DNA of 64,000 bases from Bifidobacteriaceae bacterium. GTDB lineage: Bacteria; Actinomycetota; Actinomycetes; Actinomycetales; Bifidobacteriaceae. Shown here piece by piece: positions 17,154 to 27,661 of the stretch. Location of the stretch: assembly GCA_022650895.1 (NCBI GenBank), contig JALCQC010000004.1, positions 1 to 64,000 on the forward strand. The letters run 5' to 3'. Under the pieces are notes generated by a model. It did no database searches. It was not told the DNA's origin and saw only the letters and a program-made list of their open reading frames with translations. Position 1 is the stretch's first letter. Each line of letters starts with the position of its first letter. A program made the position numbers and the translations under genes.

Positions 17154-18578
17154 TTATTCCATGGAACTGAGATTGGGTGGATTCTTGCGGAATCCCTTGG
17201 TAAGGAACAGAAGAATGACGACGCCGACTGCCAGCCAGCTCAACCCCAGGACGATGGCATTCGAATCCAGATTGATGAGGAGATAGGCGCAGAAGATTGC
17301 GCCGAGGGCAGGGAAAACAATATTTCGGATAATTCCGCCGGGCATGTGTTCCTTGCGCTCTGCCGGGCTCATTTTCGCGTAGCTCACGATGACGGAGAGA
17401 TTCACCAGTGTGAACGCGGTGAAGGCACCGAAATTGACGAACGACGTGGAGGCGGCCACGTTGAGGACGAGCGCGATGAGGCCGATGGCTCCAATGAGGC
17501 AGATGTTGAACACCGGTGTACTGAAACGCTTGCTGAGGCGTCCGAAGACCTTGTTGGGAAGAACTCCGTCGCGGCCCATGGCGTAGAGAAGGCGCGAGGC
17601 GCTGGCCTGAGCGGCAATTCCAGAAGCGAACTGGCAAATGCTCAGTCCTCCGATGAAGAGGGCGGCGAAGAGGTTTCCACCGATCTGGAGTGCGATTTCG
17701 AAGCCCGCAGAGGATTCGTCATCGAAGACGAAGCTGGGATGAACGAGTTGCACGAAATAGGCGGCCGAGATGAAGACGACGCCACCGATGAGTGCCACCA
17801 GCATGATCGCGCGAGGCATGTCCCGCTTGGGGTTCTCGGTTTCCTCGGACATCGTGGTGACGGCGTCAAATCCCAGGAACGAATACGCTGCAACCGCGGA
17901 ACCTGCGATGACGAGGTTCACGTTTGAATTGCTTCCGATAAAGGGCTGCAGGCTGAAGACGGTTCCTGTTCCCGCGCCACCCATGATGGATCTGTAGGAA
18001 AGGTAGATGAAGGCTCCCAGCACGACGACTTGGAAAAGCATGAGGCCGAAGGTGACTTTGTCAGCAACCTGAAGACCCACGATGTTGAGAACTGAGGTGA
18101 CCACAATGAATCCCACGATCCACAGCCACGAGGGCACGACGGGGAACTCCTGCTCCAAGTAGGAGGCGCCGATGAGCCAGATCACCATGGGAAGGAAGAT
18201 GTAGTCCAGCAGAACCGTCCAGCCGGCCAGGAACCCGAGCTTGGGGCTGATGGCCTTGCCGACGTAGGTGTAGGCGGAGCCTGATTCGGGGTGGAGACCC
18301 GCCATGCGGCCGTAGCTGGAGGCGGTGAAGAGCATGACGATGAGGGCGATGAGATACGACATCGCCGTCGCTCCGTGTGATGCGGTGGCGATGACGCCGA
18401 AGGTCCCCAGAACGATCAGCGGAGCCATGTAGGCAACGCCGATGAGCACGATCGAGTGAAGCTTGAGAGTCTTCTTCAGTTGTGGCGTGGTGTTTGCGGT
18501 TGCGTCCGATGCCGGGGCTGTCTCTGTGGCGGCGGCGGTGTGAAGTGAGGTGGGTGGTAAAAGTGTCTGGGCGCTCAT
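17154..18578 (-). CDS. APC-superfamily amino acid/amine permease
   Basis: Cytoplasmic-membrane transporter of 474 residues with about 12 hydrophobic segments. The APC signature is visible in the first helix (KLHSIVLIGVAYMAPLIVLGTFG) and in HPESGSAYTYVGKAISPKLGFLAGW, with SFLGFDAVTTMSEETENPKRDMPRAI in the middle. These resemble GABA/putrescine-type permeases (PuuP group) more than aromatic ones. GGAAAGAAG precedes the ATG at 18578, which lies 3 bases after the stop of the upstream amidase, so the two are cotranscribed. It probably imports the amine or amide substrate used by the cluster. Confidence 0.92.
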   Translation of the reverse strand: MSAQTLLPPTSLHTAAATETAPASDATANTTPQLKKTLKLHSIVLIGVAYMAPLIVLGTFGVIATASHGATAMSYLIALIVMLFTASSYGRMAGLHPESGSAYTYVGKAISPKLGFLAGWTVLLDYIFLPMVIWLIGASYLEQEFPVVPSWLWIVGFIVVTSVLNIVGLQVADKVTFGLMLFQVVVLGAFIYLSYRSIMGGAGTGTVFSLQPFIGSNSNVNLVIAGSAVAAYSFLGFDAVTTMSEETENPKRDMPRAIMLVALIGGVVFISAAYFVQLVHPSFVFDDESSAGFEIALQIGGNLFAALFIGGLSICQFASGIAAQASASRLLYAMGRDGVLPNKVFGRLSKRFSTPVFNICLIGAIGLIALVLNVAASTSFVNFGAFTAFTLVNLSVIVSYAKMSPAERKEHMPGGIIRNIVFPALGAIFCAYLLINLDSNAIVLGLSWLAVGVVILLFLTKGFRKNPPNLSSME

Positions 18579-18581
18579 TTT

Positions 18582-19595
18582 TTACTTCTTTCCGACGGTT
18601 TCAGGTGTTTTGGTGGTGGTTGCGGTGGCGGCGATGGTGGTTGCGGTGGCGGCGAATTCGCTAGGTTTCCAGCGCTGTGCGGTGATCGAGCCGTCATAGA
18701 GGGGGAGGGGAATGGTGGGATCCGTGTCTTTGAACTGGTGCCATACGCGGTTGAGGCCCACCGTTCCGTGATCCCTCACATCCTTGGCGTGCCCGAGATC
18801 AATCTCTGCGGTGATGATGCCCGGTTCCTTGGTGGGAAGCTCGTCGATGACGTTGCCGTTGGGATCAACGAGGAGAGAGCGCCCATATCCGTCCGGACCG
18901 GCGGCGTTGAGACTTGCGACGAATGATTGGTTGACGATCGCGTTCGACCGCGCAAGCACCAGCTCCTGGGCGCGGTCCGGGGTGGTGGTGCGCACAAGGT
19001 TGAGGATCAATTCCGCACCCTTCCATGCGACCTGACGGGAGATTTCGGGGAACCATGCGTCGTAGCAGATGGTGAAGCCGACGCGTCCGACGCCCGGAAT
19101 GTCGAAAACAGTGAAGGAGTCGCCCGGAATATAGGTTTCATAGGGTCTCCACGGACAGATTTTGCGGTAGGCGGCCACGAATTCTCCAGCAGGGTTCCAC
19201 ACGGCGGCAGTGTTGTAGATTCCCTGTTGTTCGGTGGTGGCGCGCTCGCAGAGCGTTCCTGGGACGAGCCAGATTCCCAAATCACGTGCCAGTTCTGAGA
19301 GGCGTGTGGTAAGGCGTGCAGCAAGGGGAGAGGCTGGCACTCCTTCCTGCGGCAGTGGGCATGCGGCGGCGTTCTGCGCTTCATGAGCCGCTTCTTCCGA
19401 GAGGCCAGGCGTTCCGAAAAGATGCATCTCCGGGAACACGACCATCGTCACGGCATTCGGATTATGTGGCGCCGGAGCCTGTGAAACGGCGTTGCGTACG
19501 CTCTCTTCAAAGGAGGAGAAGACGTCCGACGAGGCGTCGAGGGGAAGCTGAGTGGCCTGAACCATAATGATTCTGAGCGGAATGCGTTCTGACAT
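18582..19595 (-). CDS. carbon-nitrogen hydrolase (nitrilase superfamily amidase)
   Basis: Thiol amidohydrolase of 337 residues. The catalytic triad is clear: Glu56 in VVFPEMH, Lys145 in YRKICPW and Cys177 in GFTICYDAWFPE; a second Glu (153) follows the Lys. The block YRKICPWRPYETYIPG and the later DVRDHGTVG segment look closer to the aliphatic amidase/formamidase branch than to N-carbamoylputrescine amidase, but that is judged by eye. The C-terminal 30 residues are a Thr/Ala-rich tail (TATTIAATATTTKT). It is the first gene of the four-gene cluster, divergent from the PucR regulator. It may release ammonia and an acid or an amino acid from an amide or N-carbamoyl compound. Confidence 0.9.
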   Translation of the reverse strand: MSERIPLRIIMVQATQLPLDASSDVFSSFEESVRNAVSQAPAPHNPNAVTMVVFPEMHLFGTPGLSEEAAHEAQNAAACPLPQEGVPASPLAARLTTRLSELARDLGIWLVPGTLCERATTEQQGIYNTAAVWNPAGEFVAAYRKICPWRPYETYIPGDSFTVFDIPGVGRVGFTICYDAWFPEISRQVAWKGAELILNLVRTTTPDRAQELVLARSNAIVNQSFVASLNAAGPDGYGRSLLVDPNGNVIDELPTKEPGIITAEIDLGHAKDVRDHGTVGLNRVWHQFKDTDPTIPLPLYDGSITAQRWKPSEFAATATTIAATATTTKTPETVGKK

Positions 19596-19712
19596 TGGGT
19601 GAGTCCGTCCTACGTGAAGGAAAGGAAAGAACTTGTTCCCGAATTGACCTTGTGGGTTTCTGGGGAAGTGCCTTCAGGCTAAAAGCGAACGAAACGGTAA
19701 TCTGTAGACGGA

Positions 19713-19761
19713 ACGTACAAAATACATTCAATCAATGTACGTAATGTACATTTAATCAATG
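19713..19761. promoter_or_regulatory. repeat-rich operator region between amidase operon and PucR gene
   Basis: A 15-bp direct repeat with one mismatch, TACATTCAATCAATG (19723-19737) and TACATTTAATCAATG (19747-19761), has copies 24 bases apart, and the second contains the pucR ATG. Interleaved are an inverted pair ACGTAC (19713-19718) / GTACGT (19737-19742) and the palindrome AATGTACATT (19743-19752). This is a likely site for the PucR protein. Confidence 0.6.
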
Positions 19762-21429
19762 GCAATCACGCTTCGGGAACTCATTCGCACAGCTTCCTTC
19801 CATCTCTCCGCCCTTGTCGATGGCAGACCGGAGGCGTTGGACGAGCCCATCTCATGGGTTCATGCGACGGAACTCATCGACCCCACGCCCTATGTGGAGG
19901 GCGGAGAACTCATTCTCACCACGGGTCTTCAGCTCTCGGAATTCGAGCCCATGGATGACCGGGAGAGACGCTATGTGGAGCGTCTCAATGACAAGGGGGT
20001 GCGTGGCATCGGCTTCGGAACCGGCATCCATCACACCCATGTTCCGCAGTGGTTGGTCGCCCAGTGCGAATCGTGGAACGTTCCTCTCGTCGCCATTCCA
20101 CAGGAAACGCCCTTCATCGCGATCGAGAAATCCATCTCACGCAGTCTGGCGGATTCGAAGCAGCAGGCGGTCCTGACGCTGTATAACGAGCAACGCCAGC
20201 TTTTTCGTTCCATCGAAACACTGGATCCCCTGAGCAGCATCATCAAGCGCCTCGCCGAGCTGATCGGTGGATGGTCCGCCTTCATCAATCCGCTGGGAAA
20301 GGTGATGGAGAGTTCGCATGCGGCGTTACCCCTTGAGATGCGCGGTATTGACGATGCATTGAATCTCACCGCGGTTGGGCAGGCGAAGTTCATGTATTCG
20401 CATGGATACGATATTGCGATATTTCATGTGGCCTCGGCACAGCGCCAATCGCTTGGTTATTTGGTGGCGGGAAGGTTCGGGGAGAAGAATTCCCTGAACC
20501 ATCCGCTCGTTGCACAGGCGGCGGCCCTGCTTTCTCTTGCGGTGTCGCGCAGTGCGTCCGCGGAGCGTTCTCTTGCACGGCTGCGTTCCGCGATGATGAG
20601 ATTGTGCCTTGAGGGTGACGTTGAATCCGTGCGTGAGTATGCGGGTGACCTGTGGGACGGGCTTCCTCCCGAACCCCTGAGCGTCATTCGCATCGTGGGG
20701 GAGCCGGAGGTTCTGGACTCCGCGCAGATGATCTTCGAGCCACTGCACCAGACCCTGGCGAAGAACCTCAACCCTGCCGTCAGCGGGATCGTGGAAGGGG
20801 ACTTGTGGGCGGTCATCTCGCAGTCGAATCTCAAGGAGTGGATGGAGCAGGTGGTCCACGATTCCCGGTTGGTCTCCGGGGTCTCTTCCGGCTTCGTATG
20901 GACGGACGCTCCCAGAGCCCGCCACGAGGCCTATCAGGCGTGTGCCGAAGCGGTGGCGTCAGGCAAGGCGGTGGTCCAATACGGCCAACGCTCGGGAACG
21001 GCGACTCTGGAGAAACTCATCGAGCCCTCTTTGCTGCGGGCTTTCGGAGATTTGCGATTGGCGCCGATCAGGGATCTGACCTTCAGACCCTCCACGGGTC
21101 CGCATAGGGACAATGAGGGGGCGGTGGCGCACGCGGCGCCGGGTACACAAGCCGGTTCAGAGGCGGTTTCGGGGCCGGGAGTGGGGCCAGCTGTGCGCGA
21201 GAAGAGCTCTACGGTCCCGGAACTCGCCGCAATGACCGTTCTGCGAACGTGGTTGCAGTCGGGATGCCGCTACGAGGAGGCCGCTGAACGGCTGGGGCTT
21301 CACCGGCACACGGTACGCAAGTATGTGGCGCAGATATGTTCCCGCCTTGGCGTTGATGTCTCTCAGCCCGGACAGATTGCCGAGTTGTGGTTCGCATGCA
21401 AAGGCTCTCAGTTCGGGAGGAAAAGGTAA
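19759..21429 (+). CDS. PucR-family transcriptional regulator
   Basis: DNA-binding regulator of 556 residues. The N-terminal PucR domain (about 1-125) has the typical WVHATELIDPTPYVEGGELILTTG signature; a central region of mixed alpha/beta follows. A low-complexity Gly/Ala-rich linker lies near residues 445-480. The C-terminal HTH_30 domain is RTWLQSGCRYEEAAERLGLHRHTVRKY. PucR proteins generally activate purine, amine or nitrogen-compound catabolism in response to a ligand. It is transcribed away from the amidase-permease-dehydrogenase-aminotransferase cluster and is its likely regulator. No good ribosome-binding site precedes the ATG at 19759. Confidence 0.92.
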   Translation: MAITLRELIRTASFHLSALVDGRPEALDEPISWVHATELIDPTPYVEGGELILTTGLQLSEFEPMDDRERRYVERLNDKGVRGIGFGTGIHHTHVPQWLVAQCESWNVPLVAIPQETPFIAIEKSISRSLADSKQQAVLTLYNEQRQLFRSIETLDPLSSIIKRLAELIGGWSAFINPLGKVMESSHAALPLEMRGIDDALNLTAVGQAKFMYSHGYDIAIFHVASAQRQSLGYLVAGRFGEKNSLNHPLVAQAAALLSLAVSRSASAERSLARLRSAMMRLCLEGDVESVREYAGDLWDGLPPEPLSVIRIVGEPEVLDSAQMIFEPLHQTLAKNLNPAVSGIVEGDLWAVISQSNLKEWMEQVVHDSRLVSGVSSGFVWTDAPRARHEAYQACAEAVASGKAVVQYGQRSGTATLEKLIEPSLLRAFGDLRLAPIRDLTFRPSTGPHRDNEGAVAHAAPGTQAGSEAVSGPGVGPAVREKSSTVPELAAMTVLRTWLQSGCRYEEAAERLGLHRHTVRKYVAQICSRLGVDVSQPGQIAELWFACKGSQFGRKR

Positions 21430-21432
21430 GGA

Positions 21433-22467
21433 CTACGCACGTTGTTTTTTAATGAGGTCATCGGCTAAGGCGGCGGGATTCTTTTTCTCGACGCCCTGGC
21501 GGCAGTCGAGGAAGTCCTCCATGGCGGGAGAGGGGGCTGCCTGCACGATTTCCTTGTAGGTGAGTGCGAAGGCGCCGGATTCCCACAGCACTTGTTCGAA
21601 GCGTTCCGGATCCTCTTCGTGACGCCAGCACCATTCGCGATAGGCCTGAAGATTCGCTCGGCGAAGGCGCCATCGGGTGAACGCCGTGTCGTTCTTGAGG
21701 ACCTGCTTCTCTCTACGGGAGGCGATGCGCCGCCAGTGCCGACTTTCGTATGCGAAGGCGATGGAGAACGCACTGAAGATGACGCTGAAAAGTGAGAGGA
21801 AAATGGCGACGATGAGCCCCAGTTCTTCACTGAACCAGCTAAAGTGAAAGCCCACGTAGGCGGTGGAGAAAATCGAGGTTGTCACCACCAGAAGCTGGAT
21901 GATGCCGAAGGTGAGCTGGTTCAGCGTCCTCGGAAGGAACGCCACTGAGACGATCAGCGTTGCCTGGACTCCGTATACTCCGAACATGGCACCCGTGGGA
22001 TCGGCGTCACCCGGATGCCCGATGAACCCACCCAGATACCCGAGCACCGTGGTGGCGACCATGCCGAGAAAGATGGGAATGATGTCGACCAACAGCAGGG
22101 CCATCGATCGTGGAGCCCTTGTAGTGAGTTTCGGAACGTTCAGTTTCTCGCGAATCTGGTGTTCGTCAGTTCCTTGTGGGCCGATGTCGATGTCCTGGTC
22201 GACCTCTTCTTCAGGGCGTTTGATCCATGGATCGTCGCGATCCTGTCGCATTTTCACCGTGACCGAAGAGGAGGTGTCTGTTCCCTCGCCCGTGTCACTG
22301 CTACTGACCGCCGCTCTGGCGACTGTGGTTTCGGTGTCTGTTGCCTCGGTGTCTGTCGTCCCAGTGTCTGCAGATTCCTGGGCGAGCATGCGCGTTTTGA
22401 TGAGGCGCAATCCCACAAGCCATGAGGTGATGACAGTGGCAGCAGCGATGATGATTTTCCGTCCCAT
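21433..22467 (-). CDS. hypothetical membrane protein
   Basis: I do not recognise the family. Of 344 residues, the first about 25 are hydrophobic (a signal anchor, MGRKIIIAAATVITSWLVG). Residues about 30-110 are a Thr/Asp/Glu-rich disordered stretch, and then about four membrane segments follow (MALLLVDIIPIFLGMVATT, GVYGVQATLIVSVAF, FGIIQLLVVTTSIFS, LGLIVAIFLSLFSVIFSAF). The C-terminal 100 residues are a charged cytoplasmic domain rich in Arg and Trp (RRIASRREKQVLKND, AYREWCWRHEEDPERF). It is convergent with pucR (3 bases apart) and divergent from the next membrane protein. Confidence 0.75.
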   Translation of the reverse strand: MGRKIIIAAATVITSWLVGLRLIKTRMLAQESADTGTTDTEATDTETTVARAAVSSSDTGEGTDTSSSVTVKMRQDRDDPWIKRPEEEVDQDIDIGPQGTDEHQIREKLNVPKLTTRAPRSMALLLVDIIPIFLGMVATTVLGYLGGFIGHPGDADPTGAMFGVYGVQATLIVSVAFLPRTLNQLTFGIIQLLVVTTSIFSTAYVGFHFSWFSEELGLIVAIFLSLFSVIFSAFSIAFAYESRHWRRIASRREKQVLKNDTAFTRWRLRRANLQAYREWCWRHEEDPERFEQVLWESGAFALTYKEIVQAAPSPAMEDFLDCRQGVEKKNPAALADDLIKKQRA

Positions 22468-22668
22468 GATCAGAATCTATCAAGCCGCTGCCGAACCGGA
22501 GGGACTTCCGCAATGGGAGAAGATTCTCAACAGAATGAACAATTTTGTACAATGATTAGATGTGTGTCGAGTTCTTGCCATGCCAGCGAATCCGCCCGAT
22601 GAGAGACAACAGAAGTTTTGGCTTTTGAGTAGGCTAGGGGTGTCATCGAGAGAGAAGGGTACGGGCGC

Positions 22669-23934
22669 ATGGGAAGGCATCAACGGGCTGAGACCGGCGG
22701 ACTTCTGTGCGCGCTGATAGCGGCCGTCGCCAGCTGGGCGGGAATGCGGCTGTATCTTGACTACGCTCCGTCGCAATGGCTGGTGGCCTCCCGGATGTTC
22801 CTCACCTGTGCCGGTTTCGTGGCGTTGTGCGCGGTCATCGCGTTCATGCTGGGGTACGCGCGGCTGTCGGGTTCGTGGAGCCTTTCGCGCGGCTGGTGGG
22901 TACCTGTCCGCCGTCTTTTTGAGGTCCTCTCACTGTCGGTCGTGTATGCGTCGACCGTTCTGCTAGCCAGTTTTGTTCTTCTCAACGTCGTATATACGAT
23001 GATCGGCATCCAGTTGGGCGGCGACTACCTCGTCGCGCTCGTCACCGGAGCCTCGGGGATCATGGGGTATTTCGGCTACGTTCAGGGACAGTTGCTCACC
23101 GCGAAGACCGTTGCCAGTCTGCTGCCGCTTTTCGTCCTTTCGGGAGTGGGAACCGCAGGTCTCACCACCGATGACCCAAACTGGTGGCGCAACAATTTTT
23201 CTCAGCTCGGTGACAACGTCACCTTCGCAGCCTCCATGTTCAACGCCACGCTCGTCATGGCGGGCATCTGCGTGATCATCATCAGCTACTTCGCGGTGTA
23301 CGAGCTCATCGCCTCGCATCAGCAATATGTGGAGTGGCGGCATCACGCGCATCTGCCTGTGGATCTGGCGGAAAGCGCCGGCGACGACGATGACGACGCC
23401 GTTAGTGGTGACAATGACGGCAGTGGCGGCAATGATCACGGAGCGGAGAATTCCGACGCCGAGGCGGAGCAGCTTCCGCCACGATTGGTACACGATAAGA
23501 CGGCGACGCTGTCCCACTTCCGGCTGCGTACCACCATTCTCCTGGTGTTGCTGGTGTTGTCGGGCATCTTCTTGGCGGGTGTTGGCATCTTCCGTTACAC
23601 GCCGCATCCCCTCATGCACAACATGTGCGCACGCGGCATGATGTTTCCCATGTGCGTTCTGCTGCTTGCCATTCCTTGGCTTGCCCCGCAGCTTTCCAAG
23701 ATGGTTTTCGTGGTGAGTGACCTCATCCTTGTGGTGATCTCCGTCAGCGGTGTGATGTGGACGCAGGGCAGGACCTCACTCACCAACGTCGAGGCGCTCA
23801 CGTGGATCCTCTTCATGGCGTGGTTCGTCGTGTTCTCACGTCAGATCGCGGCACTGGAGTCCGACCGTATGTGGGCGCAGCTCAAGTACGATGACGGCTC
23901 GAAGATTCAGTCGCGTCTGTCACCGAATAAGTAG
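22669..23934 (+). CDS. polytopic membrane protein, possibly DUF998-like
   Basis: 421 residues with about 10 hydrophobic segments. A long acidic loop at about residues 232-275 (AESAGDDDDDAVSGDNDGSG) is set between two membrane blocks. The segment DPNWWRNNFSQLGD followed by FNATLVMAGI resembles the central part of DUF998 proteins, but I cannot confirm this. The ATG at 22669 follows a weak GAGAGAAGGG site. It is divergent from another unknown membrane protein and convergent with glgX. No function is assigned. Confidence 0.75.
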   Translation: MGRHQRAETGGLLCALIAAVASWAGMRLYLDYAPSQWLVASRMFLTCAGFVALCAVIAFMLGYARLSGSWSLSRGWWVPVRRLFEVLSLSVVYASTVLLASFVLLNVVYTMIGIQLGGDYLVALVTGASGIMGYFGYVQGQLLTAKTVASLLPLFVLSGVGTAGLTTDDPNWWRNNFSQLGDNVTFAASMFNATLVMAGICVIIISYFAVYELIASHQQYVEWRHHAHLPVDLAESAGDDDDDAVSGDNDGSGGNDHGAENSDAEAEQLPPRLVHDKTATLSHFRLRTTILLVLLVLSGIFLAGVGIFRYTPHPLMHNMCARGMMFPMCVLLLAIPWLAPQLSKMVFVVSDLILVVISVSGVMWTQGRTSLTNVEALTWILFMAWFVVFSRQIAALESDRMWAQLKYDDGSKIQSRLSPNK

Positions 23935-23953
23935 CGTCGGTCGGGCTGAGAGC

Positions 23954-26101
<2,148 letters not shown>

Positions 26102-26191
26102 ACTGTCGATTATCGCAAACTTCTGCGGAGAAAGGGGCAGCAATCGCCGTGAGTGCGGTGGGAAATCGCTGTGTCCCTCTAGAATCGAGGC

Positions 26192-27661
26192 ATGACGCAC
26201 GCGAAAACTTGGGAGGCTCCCGCTTCTTCGGGGCCTCTTGACGCTGTTGTCGAGATTCCCGGCAGCAAATCCCTCAGCAACCGTTACCTCATTCTTGCTG
26301 CTCTCAGCACCACACCCACGGTTCTGAAAGGACTGTTGCGCTCGCGGGACACGGATCTCATGATCGGTGCGCTCGAGAGTCTCGGCGTCGCCGTTGAGCA
26401 GGAGGCGGAGATGCCGACGACGGTACGCGTCGTTCCTCCTTCTTCCGGTCATTTCACGGGGGATGTCTCGGTTTTCTGCGGTCTTGCGGGGACGGTCATG
26501 CGCTTCGTTCCGGGGCTGGCACTCTTCGCAGATGGTCCCGTTCACTTTTCGGGAGACGCCCAGGCGAGTGAGCGTCCCATGAAGCCAGTTCTCGATGGCT
26601 TGGAACAGTTGGGGGCGGAGGTTTCGTACGAAGGCGCAATTGGCCGTCTGCCGTTCACGGTGACACCGCCGGCGCCAGCGTCGCAGCTTTCAGCTCAGAC
26701 TCAGCCACAGAACCAGCCGCAGACTCAGCTGCAGACTCAGCCGCAGACTCAGCCGCAGACGGTCAGCATTGACTCCTCCGGTTCCTCCCAGTTCATCTCC
26801 GGACTGCTGCTCATCGGGTCGCGACTTCCGGGCGGGCTCCTGCTGCACCACACTGGGGAGAAGCTTCCCAGCATGCCACACATCAACATGACGATCGCCG
26901 ATGTCACCGCCGCCGGTGGGTCGGTGGAAAATCCCGCGCGAGGGGAGTGGAGGGTTGCTCCGAGGAGCCTTGACCTTCCCTCTTCCGTGACCGTCGAACC
27001 CGACCTTTCCAATGCGGCACCCTTTCTTGAGGCGGCACTTCTGGCGGGTGGTTCGGTGAGTGTTCCGCACTGGCCCGAACACACCACGCAGCCGGGGGCT
27101 CTACTTCCGGCGATCCTCGAGAAGTTCGGGGGCAAGGTCTCCTTTTCCACAGATACGCAGGGGCGTCGCCTTCTCACCGTCACCTCCGATGGCACGATTC
27201 ACGGTGTCGGCGATCTCGACATGTCAGCGGCGGGGGAGATAGCTCCCAGCATCGCCGCTCTGACGGTTTTCGCCGATGCACCCACCCGGCTTCGTGGAAT
27301 CGGCCATCTGCGCGGTCACGAGACGAACAGACTGCTGGCGCTGGTGACCGAGATCAACCGCATCGGTGGTCAGGCGGTGGAGGAAGAAGACGGTATCTCC
27401 GTCACTCCCGTGCCCGTCGAACGCTTGCACGCCGAAAGCATGGAGACGTATGCGGATCACCGCATGGCCACCTTTGCGGCGATGATCGGTCTGAGACTTT
27501 CTGGAACCTGTGTGGTGAACGTGGAGACCACGCGGAAGACGCTGCCGGATTTTGTGGGCATGTGGACGGCGATGCTGCAGACGTCGCGTCCGGATTCTAC
27601 CGAATCTGGTCTCTCCAAGATCTCCGAGACATCCAAAATGAGGGGTGGAATGAATGAGTGA
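26192..27661 (+). CDS. aroA: 3-phosphoshikimate 1-carboxyvinyltransferase (EPSP synthase)
   Basis: Transfers enolpyruvyl from PEP to shikimate 3-phosphate in the chorismate pathway. It is 489 residues, longer than the usual about 430. Family motifs are present: IPGSKSLSNRYLILAAL (PEP/S3P-binding Lys and Ser), GLAGTVMRF, SGSSQFISGLLL, and METYADHRMATFAAM near the C-terminus. An insertion at about residues 165-190 between strands is made of repeated QTQP units. A Ser/Thr-rich tail ends in MRGGMNE. The gene overlaps the following phosphatase gene by 8 bases. Class I-like features are seen around the glyphosate region, but sensitivity cannot be judged. Confidence 0.95.
   Translation: MTHAKTWEAPASSGPLDAVVEIPGSKSLSNRYLILAALSTTPTVLKGLLRSRDTDLMIGALESLGVAVEQEAEMPTTVRVVPPSSGHFTGDVSVFCGLAGTVMRFVPGLALFADGPVHFSGDAQASERPMKPVLDGLEQLGAEVSYEGAIGRLPFTVTPPAPASQLSAQTQPQNQPQTQLQTQPQTQPQTVSIDSSGSSQFISGLLLIGSRLPGGLLLHHTGEKLPSMPHINMTIADVTAAGGSVENPARGEWRVAPRSLDLPSSVTVEPDLSNAAPFLEAALLAGGSVSVPHWPEHTTQPGALLPAILEKFGGKVSFSTDTQGRRLLTVTSDGTIHGVGDLDMSAAGEIAPSIAALTVFADAPTRLRGIGHLRGHETNRLLALVTEINRIGGQAVEEEDGISVTPVPVERLHAESMETYADHRMATFAAMIGLRLSGTCVVNVETTRKTLPDFVGMWTAMLQTSRPDSTESGLSKISETSKMRGGMNE
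26696..26755 (+). repeat. five 12-bp tandem repeats inside aroA
   Basis: Units of consensus CAGACTCAGCCG, with one to three changes in copies 1-3 and the last two identical, encode QTQP-QNQP-QTQL-QTQP-QTQP. The reading frame is kept because each unit is four codons, so slippage changes only the length of a surface loop. Confidence 0.9.

Noticed and set aside
26102-26545. N-terminal extension of GlgX to 26545
   Set aside because: Lies opposite aroA, is Arg-rich and not GlgX-like; GlgX homology begins at the ATG at 26101.
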